Origin: Actinophytocola sp.
GTDB taxonomy: Bacteria; Actinomycetota; Actinomycetes; Mycobacteriales; Pseudonocardiaceae
Reading direction: 5' to 3'
Length of the DNA: 39,578 nucleotides
Assembly: GCA_009379975.1 (NCBI GenBank)
Contig: WHSS01000017.1
Coordinates: 1-39,578 of the forward strand
Position 1 is the first letter of the stretch; every line of letters begins with the position of its first letter. The notes beneath the pieces are model-generated. The model searched no databases. It saw only the letters and a program-made list of their open reading frames with translations, and was not told the DNA's origin. The position numbers and the translations under genes were made by a program. Shown here in pieces: positions 1 through 7,554 of the stretch.

Positions 1-137
1 ATACAGGCTTGCCATATTTAGGTCATACATACCCTGAGCCTGCTGGTCAAGCACCACAGCGGTGTGTCAGCAGGGAAAACGTGTCAGAGCCCGCCCGCGA
101 CTGGGCAGCCAAGACCCATGATCATTGGAAACCCGGG

Positions 138-593
138 CTAGAGTGGCGGCGTGAGCATCGCCTTGCCGGCGCTGGTGAGGTGGGCGGGCAGGGACTTGCC
201 CGCTCGATCGCCGACTCGCAGCAGCTGGGTGCACTCGACCGTGTGGACGAAGCGGGCCACGTTGCCGGTGAGGACGAGCAGGTTGGCCGACTCGTTCACC
301 CGGTCGACGAGCCGCTGCAGGTGGGGAATCGCCATCTGTCGCAGCTCCGACAGCGGCAGGTCCGACGAGGCGGCACTGCGCAAGACGGCACCAGGTCGGT
401 AGCGCTTGTCCGCGTCCTGCTCCGCGAAGTCGCGGTAGACCAGCATCGCGAGCAGCCGGTGGGCGGTGGAGACCGATACGCCGAGGCGGCTTGCAGCGTC
501 GGAGACCCGCATCGGTCCCTCGAGCAGCAGCAGCTGCGCCAGGTGGAGCGCGTTGTCCACGGACTCGATGGCGTACTGCGGCTTGTTCTTCAT
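138..593 (-). pseudogene. IclR-family regulator, C-terminally truncated
   Basis: This is the N-terminal 151 residues of an IclR-type repressor/activator. It has the winged HTH (SVDNALHLAQLL, then VSDAASRLGVSVSTAHRLLAML) and the first part of the effector-binding domain. It is nearly the same protein as the intact gene at 33560-34318, with roughly 15 differences over about 146 aligned residues. The match stops after AGKAML, near base 150, where four unrelated residues lead to a stop; about 100 effector-domain residues are missing. The start at 593 is fixed by alignment with the intact copy (both begin MKNKPQYAIES). It is divergent from the IclR gene at 671. It may still bind DNA but should not sense a ligand normally. 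Bases 1-137 beyond the break hold no gene I can recognise. Confidence 0.85.
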
Positions 594-636
594 CGTAGAA
601 AAGATTAGACCTGTTCTGTGGAATGGGAAGAGGCTG
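594..636. promoter_or_regulatory. conserved divergent promoter/operator region, copy 1
   Basis: The first 43 bp upstream of the truncated IclR gene match 34319-34361, upstream of its intact paralogue, at 39 of 43 positions. The rest of the gap to the plus-strand gene does not align well. Conservation of non-coding DNA in both divergent IclR pairs suggests promoter and autoregulatory operator sequence. A TGTGG (617-621) and a CCACA (651-655) form an inverted repeat in this copy only. No single clean palindrome is conserved in both copies, so the exact binding site is unknown. Confidence 0.55.
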
Positions 637-670
637 CAGACTCCTGCAGACCACACGCAAGGACCCCTAG

Positions 671-1429
671 ATGAACAGTGACCAGCGGCCGCCACTCGAG
701 TCCGTGGACCGAGCGCTTCTGCTCATCGACGCGCTGAGCGACGGGCGCACGTGGTCGGTGAAGGAGGTTGCCGACCACCTCGAAGTCGCGCCGTCTACTG
801 CACACAGGCTGCTCAACGCCCTGAAGTTTCGGGGGTTCGCCGAGCAGGCCGGCGACCGGGGCTACCGCGCCGGCACCGCTCTACGCGTCGGAGTGGACGA
901 CCAGGTGAACGTCGATGTGCTCACGCGCGCCGCCCGCCCAGCACTGGAGATGCTGCACGCTGACGTCAACGAGACCGCACAGCTGATGGTGCGCCGCGGC
1001 ACCCACATCGAGTTCCTCGACGGCATTGAGAGCGATCGCCCCCTGCGCGTGGTGGCACGCTTCAACGACCGGCTCCCGGCACACTGCTCGGCCGGCGGCA
1101 AGGCGTTGCTGGCGGACCTCGACGCCGGTGAGCTCGACGCCCTGTACGTCGACGGGCTGCCGACGTGGCCGACGGCGTCCATCACCACCCTTGACGCCCT
1201 CATGCGGCATCTGTCGGCGGTCCGGCGCAGCGGTCACGGCATCAACCGTGACGAGACCGAGTCGGGCGTCAGCGGCGTGGGCGTGGTCTTCCGGGGGGCC
1301 GACGGCAGGGGTGCCGGGGCGCTCACGCTCGCTATCCCGACGGCGCGGTTCGCGCGTGGCGAAGCCGCGACCTACGCCGCCGCCCTCGAGCGTGCGGCGC
1401 ACGTTGCCAGCGATGCGCTTAGTAGGTGA
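671..1429 (+). CDS. IclR-family transcriptional regulator
   Basis: This is a full-length (252 aa) IclR regulator. The N-terminal winged HTH covers about residues 8-60 (PPLESVDRALLLIDAL, VKEVADHLEVAPSTAHRLLNAL). The effector domain follows, with the usual AHCSAGGKALLA and GINRDETESGVSGVGV stretches. The start at ATG 671 has AAGGA seven bases upstream and matches the start of its paralogue at 34405. It is transcribed away from the truncated IclR gene and towards the carboxylase operon that begins 97 bp downstream, with a strong inverted repeat in the gap. It is therefore the best candidate for that operon's regulator. Family members bind small aromatic or carboxylic acids; the ligand here is not visible from sequence. 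Confidence 0.93.
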   Translation: MNSDQRPPLESVDRALLLIDALSDGRTWSVKEVADHLEVAPSTAHRLLNALKFRGFAEQAGDRGYRAGTALRVGVDDQVNVDVLTRAARPALEMLHADVNETAQLMVRRGTHIEFLDGIESDRPLRVVARFNDRLPAHCSAGGKALLADLDAGELDALYVDGLPTWPTASITTLDALMRHLSAVRRSGHGINRDETESGVSGVGVVFRGADGRGAGALTLAIPTARFARGEAATYAAALERAAHVASDALSR

Positions 1430-1439
1430 CGTCGTTCTG

Positions 1440-1472
1440 TCCTCAAGAAAAATGTGGGCTTATTCTTGCGGA
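1440..1472. promoter_or_regulatory. 33-bp inverted repeat, probable operator of the carboxylase operon
   Basis: The left arm TCCTCAAGAAAAA (1440-1452) and the right arm TTATTCTTGCGGA (1460-1472) are reverse complements at 11 of 13 positions, with a 7-bp spacer. It lies between the IclR stop and the carrier-protein gene, 53 bp before its ATG, and overlaps an AT-rich stretch (TATTCT at 1461) that could serve as a -10 element. The position and symmetry suit a dimeric regulator, most simply the IclR protein encoded just upstream. Confidence 0.6.
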
Positions 1473-1525
1473 CAGGCGAACACTCGCTGGTGACAGCCGT
1501 CACACCGTCCCGCAGGAGTACCCCC

Positions 1526-2032
1526 ATGGATCTCGACCTCGAAGAGCTTGCCGCCGTCATGGAGCTCCTTGCCGGGGCGGACTTCACCGAGTTTCGGCTG
1601 ACCAAAGGTGACCTCGACCTAGTCGTGACTCGGGGTGTCGCGGCCTCGGCCGCGCCGGTCTTGCCATCTGCAACCCACACGCCGGCTCCACAGCCTGTCG
1701 TCATGCCCGCTGCTGCACCGGTACCCGCCGCTGCCCCACCCGTCGCCGCAACGCCAGCGTCGTCGGGCCCTCACGTGCTCGCTGCCAGCGAGGTCTTCGT
1801 GACCGCGCCGATGCTTGGCTCCTTCTACCGCTCACCCAAGCCGGGAGAGCCCCCCTTCCTCGAGGTCGGCGACAAGGTGGAGATCGGTGCCGTCGTCGGG
1901 ATCCTCGAGGTGATGAAGCTGATGAGCTCGGTGACGTCGGATGTCGAGGGCGAGGTGATCCGCGTGCTTGCCGATGATGGCGAGCTCGTCGAGGTCGGCC
2001 AGCCGCTGTTCGTCGTACGGACCATCCGATGA
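1526..2032 (+). CDS. biotin carboxyl carrier protein (BCCP)
   Basis: This 168-residue carrier presents covalently bound biotin to the carboxylase and carboxyltransferase encoded next to it. The N-terminal 40 residues (MDLDLEELAAVMELLA, then FTEFRLTKGDLDLVV) resemble the N-terminus of AccB. An Ala/Pro-rich swinging linker covers about residues 40-80. A lipoyl/biotinyl domain follows, with the biotinylation motif EVMKLM and Lys131 as acceptor. The start at ATG 1526 was chosen because CAGGAG lies eight bases upstream and AccB-like homology begins there; the open frame extends upstream to 1454 without recognisable protein. The stop overlaps the next start (ATGA). Its company with an OADA-type carboxyltransferase makes a fatty-acid acetyl-CoA carboxylase role unlikely. 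Confidence 0.93.
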   Translation: MDLDLEELAAVMELLAGADFTEFRLTKGDLDLVVTRGVAASAAPVLPSATHTPAPQPVVMPAAAPVPAAAPPVAATPASSGPHVLAASEVFVTAPMLGSFYRSPKPGEPPFLEVGDKVEIGAVVGILEVMKLMSSVTSDVEGEVIRVLADDGELVEVGQPLFVVRTIR

Positions 2033-3399
2033 CTGAGCGCATCTTCGTCGCCAACCGCGGGGAGATCGCGGTCCGAATCATCGAGGCCTGCGACCGCCTC
2101 GGCTACGAGACGGTCCTGGGCGTCTCGGCAGCGGACCGTGATTCGCTTGCTGCGCGGCGCGCCGGCCGGGTGCTCACGCTCGGTGGGCCTCGCTCCACTG
2201 AAAGCTACCTGCTCCTCCCGGCCGTGATGCACGCCGCCATCGAAACCGGGTGCACGGCGCTACACCCGGGTTACGGCTTCCTCTCCGAGCGTCCGGAGCT
2301 GGCCCGCCTGTGCGCGGAGAACGGGATCGCCTTCATCGGACCCTCGCCCGAGGCGCTGGAGGCTCTGGGCGACAAGCTCAAGGCGCGCGCCCTGGCCGAG
2401 TCGTTCGACGTACCCGTCGCGCCCGGGGGCACCGCCGAGTCGCTCGAGAAGGTCCGCGCCCTCGCGGCGGGAATCGGCTTCCCCATCCTGGTCAAGGCGG
2501 CGCACGGCGGCGGGGGTCGGGGCATGAAGCTGGTCCACGCGGCCGACGAGCTCGAGGAGGCCTGGAGCGTCGCCTCGTCCGAGGCGCAGAGCGCGTTCGG
2601 TGACGGGACCGTCTTCCTGGAGCGTTACGTGACCAACGCTCGGCACATCGAGGTCCAGATCCTCGGCGACCGCCACGGCCGCCGCATCCACCTCGGCGAG
2701 CGCGACTGCTCGGTGCAGCACCGTTACCAGAAGGTGCTCGAGGAGGCTCCGTGCACGGCCATCGACCAGGCCACCCGCGACCTACTGTGCGAGAGCGCGC
2801 TCAAGCTTGCCGACGCACTCGACTACGTCGGGCTCGGAACCGTCGAGTTCCTCTACGACGTGGCCCGCAAGGAGGTGAGCTTCCTCGAGGTCAACCCCCG
2901 CGTGCAGGTCGAGCACCCGGTCACTGAAGCCGTCACCGGCGTCGACCTCGTACGCGAGCAGCTGCTCGCCGCCCTCGGCCACCCGCTCGGGCTCACCCAA
3001 GAGCAGGTCAGCGTCGTCGGCCATGCTGTCGAGTGCCGCATCGCCGCCCAGGATCCCGACCGGGGACTCGCCCCGTCGCCGGGCCCGGTCGAGCGCTGGC
3101 GACCGCCGGTGGGTCGAGGACTGCGCCTGGACTCGCACGTCTACGAGGGCTACCGGTTTCCCCCGTTCTACGACGCGCTGATGGGCAAGCTCATCGCGTG
3201 GGGGCAGGACCGCGACGCGGCGCTCGACCTCATGAGCGACGCGCTCGACCGGTTCGAGATCGGCGGCATCGTCACCTCGCTCCCGCTGCACAAGCGGATC
3301 CTCGCCGCGCCCGACTTCCGAGCGGGCGACCTCACCACGCACTGGCTGGAGAGCTTCATGGACGCCACGCAGCACGCCGGACAGAAGGTGCTCGTATGA
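2029..3399 (+). CDS. biotin carboxylase subunit
   Basis: This 456-residue ATP-grasp enzyme carboxylates carrier-bound biotin using bicarbonate and ATP. The N-terminal domain begins IFVANRGEIAVRIIEACDRLG. The glycine-rich ATP lid reads KAAHGGGGRGMKL. The catalytic stretches ERDCSVQHRYQKV and EVNPRVQVEHPVTE are intact, as is the C-terminal domain (ECRIAAQDP). Length is normal for stand-alone AccC-type subunits. It overlaps the carrier gene and the carboxyltransferase gene by four bases each, so the three are translationally coupled and likely equimolar. Sequence alone does not fix the final acceptor, which depends on the carboxyltransferase. Confidence 0.95.
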   Translation: MTERIFVANRGEIAVRIIEACDRLGYETVLGVSAADRDSLAARRAGRVLTLGGPRSTESYLLLPAVMHAAIETGCTALHPGYGFLSERPELARLCAENGIAFIGPSPEALEALGDKLKARALAESFDVPVAPGGTAESLEKVRALAAGIGFPILVKAAHGGGGRGMKLVHAADELEEAWSVASSEAQSAFGDGTVFLERYVTNARHIEVQILGDRHGRRIHLGERDCSVQHRYQKVLEEAPCTAIDQATRDLLCESALKLADALDYVGLGTVEFLYDVARKEVSFLEVNPRVQVEHPVTEAVTGVDLVREQLLAALGHPLGLTQEQVSVVGHAVECRIAAQDPDRGLAPSPGPVERWRPPVGRGLRLDSHVYEGYRFPPFYDALMGKLIAWGQDRDAALDLMSDALDRFEIGGIVTSLPLHKRILAAPDFRAGDLTTHWLESFMDATQHAGQKVLV

Positions 3400-4862
3400 G
3401 TCGCCGGATCGAGCTCGTCGACGTCTCGCTGCGCGACGGCAACCAGTCCCTGTGGGGCGCCACCGGAGTGACCACCCGGATGGTGGAGGGCGTGACCCCC
3501 GCGCTCGACCGGGTGGGCTACAAGGCCGTCGAGATTGCCTCGAGCACCCTGCTGGCGACCGCAGTGCGCTATCACCGCGAGGATCCCTGGGAACGGCTGC
3601 GGGCCGCCCGCGACCGGATGCCCGGCACCCGGCTCGGCTTCCTCACCACCGGCAAGCGGTTCATCACCTTCTACCGGACGCCCGACGCGCTCTTCGAGCT
3701 TGCCTTCAGGCTGCTGGTGCGCAACGGGGTGACGCGGCTGTGGGTGATCGACCCGATGCACGACATGGAGGGTGCTAAGCGCACCGCGGAGATGGCCAAG
3801 CGGGTCGGCTTCGAGGAAGTCGTTGGCGGCATCTGCTACACGACCAGTCCAGTGCACACCGATGAGTACTTCGCCGCCAAGGTGGCCGAGCTCGACGCGT
3901 GCGAGGCGATCGACAGCGTCTACCTCAAGGACCCGGCCGGACTGCTCACGCCGGAGCGGGTCACCTCGCTGGTGCCGCACCTCCAATCGCCGCTCAGCCG
4001 CCTCAAGGTCGACGAGATCCACAGCCACACCACGATGGGGCTCTCGCCACTGACCGTCCTCGCAGCCGCCGACGTCGGGGTCGACACGATCCACTGCGCG
4101 CTGCCACCGTTGGCCAACGGCGGCTCACACCCCCCGGCGCCCCGGCTGGTCAAGAACCTCCGCGCCCGCGGCTACGAGGTCGATGTCGACACGGACGCGA
4201 TGACCGACGCGTCGGCGTACCTGCTCCGGCAGGCGAGGATCAAGGGCCTTCCGGTGGGAGTGCCCAACGAGTACGACGAGGAGTACTACCGCCACACGAT
4301 CCCCGGCGGCGTTCAGTCCACCACCCGGCGCCAGCTCGGGGAGATCGGCCGCGCCGACCTCTTCGACCAGGTGATCGAGGAGTCGGTCCAGGTCCGCGAG
4401 GACCTCGGCTGGCCGATAGTGATGACGCCCTTCGCCCAGTACATCGTCACCCAGGCGACCCTCAACGTGATCGCCGGCGAGCGCTACCAGCAGCTCTCCA
4501 ACGAGGTGATCGACCTGCTGCGCGGCGACTTCGGCCCGCTGCCCGGCGAGGTCGACCAGAACCTGCTCGACCGTGCGATGGCGACCAAGCGAGGACAGGA
4601 GACCTCCGACCACGAGGACGTCAACCTCGAGGACCTGCGCCGCAAGCTCGGCCGCAACCTGTCCGACGAGGACCTGCTCATGCGCGCCGTGATGCCCGGC
4701 GAGCAGGTCGACGCGATGGTCGCGGCCCGGGGGAGGAGCACCCCCTCCGCCCTTGCCACCCTGCTCGACGGAATGGGCCAGGGGCCGACGTCGGTCTCGC
4801 TGACCAAGGGCGACACCGCGATCTCTGTCAGCCGGAACGCTGCCTCCGGAGCCGGCCGATGA
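3396..4862 (+). CDS. biotin-dependent carboxyltransferase, oxaloacetate-decarboxylase/pyruvate-carboxylase type
   Basis: This 488-residue TIM-barrel carboxyltransferase should move CO2 from carboxybiotin to an enolate-type acceptor. Family marks are the opening VDVSLRDGNQSLWG, the Lys in YLKDPAGLL (the carbamylated/biotin-site Lys of the family), the metal-binding HxH in EIHSHTTMG, and the C-terminal IPGGVQSTTRRQL region. The RGQN-Y stretch that forms the pyruvate pocket in pyruvate carboxylase and OADA is replaced here by TTGKRFITFY, and PGGQ-x-(T/S)N is altered. Pyruvate is therefore probably not the substrate. Given the acetoacetyl-CoA synthetase downstream, I infer a ketone carboxylated to a 3-oxo acid. 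It overlaps both neighbours by ATGA junctions. Confidence 0.88.
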   Translation: MSRRIELVDVSLRDGNQSLWGATGVTTRMVEGVTPALDRVGYKAVEIASSTLLATAVRYHREDPWERLRAARDRMPGTRLGFLTTGKRFITFYRTPDALFELAFRLLVRNGVTRLWVIDPMHDMEGAKRTAEMAKRVGFEEVVGGICYTTSPVHTDEYFAAKVAELDACEAIDSVYLKDPAGLLTPERVTSLVPHLQSPLSRLKVDEIHSHTTMGLSPLTVLAAADVGVDTIHCALPPLANGGSHPPAPRLVKNLRARGYEVDVDTDAMTDASAYLLRQARIKGLPVGVPNEYDEEYYRHTIPGGVQSTTRRQLGEIGRADLFDQVIEESVQVREDLGWPIVMTPFAQYIVTQATLNVIAGERYQQLSNEVIDLLRGDFGPLPGEVDQNLLDRAMATKRGQETSDHEDVNLEDLRRKLGRNLSDEDLLMRAVMPGEQVDAMVAARGRSTPSALATLLDGMGQGPTSVSLTKGDTAISVSRNAASGAGR

Positions 4863-5719
4863 CTGGGCTCGGGGACGTCACCGGCTGGGTGCTCGACGTG
4901 GACGGCTGCCTGGTGCGGACCAGCCATGCAGGCGGTGCTGGCGGTGTGCTGATGCCCGGCGCCGCCGACTTCGTCGAGGGCCTCCAGGCCGCCGGGCACC
5001 GGGTGCTCGTGTGCACTAACGCCTCCGAGCAGCCGCCCGCGACGTACGCCGCCCACCTCCGTGACCTCGGCATTCCCGTCGCCGACGAGGACCTCGTCAC
5101 CGCGGGCAGTGCGGGAGCCGACCACGTTGCGGCGCACCGTCCGGGCGCCCGGGTCCTCGCGGTCGGCGACGAGGGCATCACCACGCCACTGCATGACCGC
5201 GGCCTGGTCCTGCACGACGACGACGGCGATCCGACCTCCGTCGACGCAGTGCTCGTCGGGGCGGCGCCTACCTATTCCCACGCCGACATCAACGCCGCCT
5301 GCCTGGCCGTGGAGGCCGGCGCCACACTCTACGTCTCCCAGGACCAGCCGTGGTTCCACGGCGGCCGAGGGCGCAGCGTGGCCATCTCCGCAGTCATCGC
5401 AGCGGCTATCACCTGGGTGACTAGGGTCGACGCCGTCGTTACCGGCAAGCCCTCGGCCGTCCTCGCCGAGAGCCTCCTTGCGCGCCTCGACCGCGACCCC
5501 GGGCGGGTGGCCGTCGTCGGCGACGCCCCCGCCGAGATCCAGCTGGCCCGCCACATGGGCGCCCGCTCCGTCGCCGTGCTGAGCGGCGCCCTCACCACCG
5601 ACGCCATCGCAACACTCGCACCACCGCTCCACCCCGACCACGTCGTCGTCGACGTCGCCGCCCTGCACCAGCTCGTCGCCGCCCCCAGCGCCACCCGACC
5701 GTCAGGAGTGACCTCATGA
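4859..5719 (+). CDS. HAD-superfamily phosphatase (NagD/4-nitrophenylphosphatase type)
   Basis: This 286-residue protein has HAD motif I as LDVDGCLV (nucleophile Asp13, acid Asp15), a motif II-like VLVCTNAS, a motif III Lys in TGKPSAVL, and motif IV as VVGDAPAEIQLA. A cap of about 120 residues sits between motifs II and III, as in the C2-capped NagD/PNPPase group. The usual second acidic residue of motif IV (GDxxxTD) is not clear. In context it could hydrolyse a phosphorylated intermediate made by the next two gene products, for example releasing an enolate or phenolate, or clear dead-end phosphate esters. The substrate is inferred from neighbours only. It overlaps both flanking genes. Confidence 0.85.
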   Translation: MTGLGDVTGWVLDVDGCLVRTSHAGGAGGVLMPGAADFVEGLQAAGHRVLVCTNASEQPPATYAAHLRDLGIPVADEDLVTAGSAGADHVAAHRPGARVLAVGDEGITTPLHDRGLVLHDDDGDPTSVDAVLVGAAPTYSHADINAACLAVEAGATLYVSQDQPWFHGGRGRSVAISAVIAAAITWVTRVDAVVTGKPSAVLAESLLARLDRDPGRVAVVGDAPAEIQLARHMGARSVAVLSGALTTDAIATLAPPLHPDHVVVDVAALHQLVAAPSATRPSGVTS

Positions 5720-7554
5720 ACGACCGTTTCCCCTACTTCCACGAGGTGCCCGCACCGGCCGGAGCCGAGGGGTGGGAGTCCATGTACCCGTACTTTCTCG
5801 TGCCGAGCGAGGAGACCCGCGAGGAGGAGGACTCCCGCTTCTGGTTTGCCGACACCATGCACTGGTCGCGCGGCGCGCACCCACTCGACAGCATCGGCGC
5901 CGAGGCGGTCTACCTCGGTGCCGGTCAGAACAGCACCCGGATCTTCGTGCTTCCCACCGCACTCGGCCTGGACGTGCGGATGATGAACGGCTACGTCTAC
6001 ATCTCCCCGATCGCGGTCACCGACCCCGACGAGATCGGCCGTCGAGCGGAGCACTTCCAGGAGCGGGCGGGCTTCTACTACCAGAACTGGGACGAGCTGT
6101 ACGGCCGCTGGAAGGACAAAATGGAGGCCGCCGTCGAGTCGATGCGCACGATCAGCTTCCCACCACTCGGGGAGCTCGACCCCATCGAGGTCGTCACCGA
6201 GGGCCGCGGCCGCTCGACGTCGTGGGACATCATCGCCAACTACCACCGCCTCATCGACGAGTTCTTCGTCGTGTGGCAGCACCACTTCGAGTTCCTCAAC
6301 CTCGGCTACGGCGGCTACATCGTCTTCTTCCAGTTCTGCAAGGGTGCCTTTCCGCAGATCAGCGACCAGGAGATCGCCCGCATGGTGGCCGGCGTCGACG
6401 TCCTCGCCTTCCGCCCGGACGACGAGCTGCGGCGCCTCGCGCAGCTCGCCATCGACCTGGGCGTCGACGAGGTCCTGTCGACCGAGGACACCGAGCCCGT
6501 CCTCGCCGCGATGGGCGCGACCGACGCCGGCCGCAGGTGGCTCAAGGAGTACGACGGCGCGCGGCACCCATGGTTCAACTACTTCGCCGAGTACGGCTTC
6601 ACGCACGACCAGGACACGTGGAACACCAACCCGGCGATCCCGCTTCGCAACATCGCCAGGTACGCCGACCGCCTGGCGGCAGGTGAGGACATCGCCCGTC
6701 CAGTGGAGCGACTACGGGCCGAGCGCGACGAGCTCGTCGACGAGTACCGCGCCCTGCTCACTCCCGAGGAAGCGGCGCAGTTCGACGAGCTGCTCAACCT
6801 CTCGCGCACGGTCTTCCCGTTCATCGAGGAGCACAACATCTACGTCGAGCACTGGACCCACGCGGTGTTCTTCGAGAAGCTCCGCGAACTCGGCGACTTC
6901 CTCGTCGCCGCCGGCTTCACCAGCCAGCAGGACGACATCTTCCACATCAACCGCTTCGAGCTCGACACCGTCCTCTTCGACGTCGTCGAGTCCTGGGCGA
7001 TCGGAGTCTCGGCGCGCGGGAAGAAGCGCTGGGTCAAGGAGATCGAGCGACGCCGCGGCATCATGGCAGCACTCCAGGCCCAGAGCGCACCGCCGGCGTA
7101 CGGCGTCCCGCCGGCGGAGGTGACCGACCCCTTCGCCGTCATGAACTACGGGGTCACCACCGAGCGGGTCAAGGACTGGCTGGGCTCCTCCGACAGCGAG
7201 AGCGACACCTTCTCCGGCATCCCCGGCGGCCCAGGAGTCGTGGAGGGTCCGGTGCGGGTGCTGCGCAGCGAGAAGAACCTCGAGGACCTGCAGCAGGGCG
7301 AGATCCTCGTCGCGCCGATCACCGCGCCCTCATGGGCCGCGGCCTTCTCCGTGGCGACCGGTGTCATCACCGACATCGGCGGGATGATGTGCCACGCCGC
7401 CATCGTCTGCCGCGAGTACGGCATTCCTGCCGTCGTCGGCACCGGCTTCGCCACCTCGCGGCTGACCACGGGCCAGCGCGTGCGGGTGGACGGCAACACC
7501 GGTGTCGTGACGCTCCTCGACGACCAACCCGGCCAGTCCGGGGAGGACGGATGA
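5716..7554 (+). CDS. PEP-utilising phosphohistidine subunit (phenylphosphate synthase PpsA-like)
   Basis: This 612-residue protein ends in the swivelling phosphohistidine domain of PEP synthase and PPDK. The sequence GGMMCHAAIVCREYGIP contains the phosphate-accepting His560. It lacks the TIM-barrel PEP/pyruvate domain, so it is not a real PEP synthase. The first 480 residues form an uncharacterised region (MNDRFPYFHEVPAP, GYGGYIVFFQFCKG). A split into this subunit plus a separate ATP-binding subunit is the architecture of phenylphosphate synthase (PpsA/PpsB) and, as I recall, of the CreH/CreI cresol kinase. The N-terminal region would bind the molecule to be phosphorylated, either an enol or a phenol. 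Start ATG 5716 overlaps the phosphatase stop, with AGGAG a few bases before it. Confidence 0.87.
   Translation: MNDRFPYFHEVPAPAGAEGWESMYPYFLVPSEETREEEDSRFWFADTMHWSRGAHPLDSIGAEAVYLGAGQNSTRIFVLPTALGLDVRMMNGYVYISPIAVTDPDEIGRRAEHFQERAGFYYQNWDELYGRWKDKMEAAVESMRTISFPPLGELDPIEVVTEGRGRSTSWDIIANYHRLIDEFFVVWQHHFEFLNLGYGGYIVFFQFCKGAFPQISDQEIARMVAGVDVLAFRPDDELRRLAQLAIDLGVDEVLSTEDTEPVLAAMGATDAGRRWLKEYDGARHPWFNYFAEYGFTHDQDTWNTNPAIPLRNIARYADRLAAGEDIARPVERLRAERDELVDEYRALLTPEEAAQFDELLNLSRTVFPFIEEHNIYVEHWTHAVFFEKLRELGDFLVAAGFTSQQDDIFHINRFELDTVLFDVVESWAIGVSARGKKRWVKEIERRRGIMAALQAQSAPPAYGVPPAEVTDPFAVMNYGVTTERVKDWLGSSDSESDTFSGIPGGPGVVEGPVRVLRSEKNLEDLQQGEILVAPITAPSWAAAFSVATGVITDIGGMMCHAAIVCREYGIPAVVGTGFATSRLTTGQRVRVDGNTGVVTLLDDQPGQSGEDG

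Noticed and set aside
1526-4862. Acetyl-CoA or propionyl-CoA carboxylase
   Set aside because: The carboxyltransferase is the TIM-barrel OADA/pyruvate carboxylase type, not the crotonase-fold AccD/PccB type that acts on acyl-CoA.
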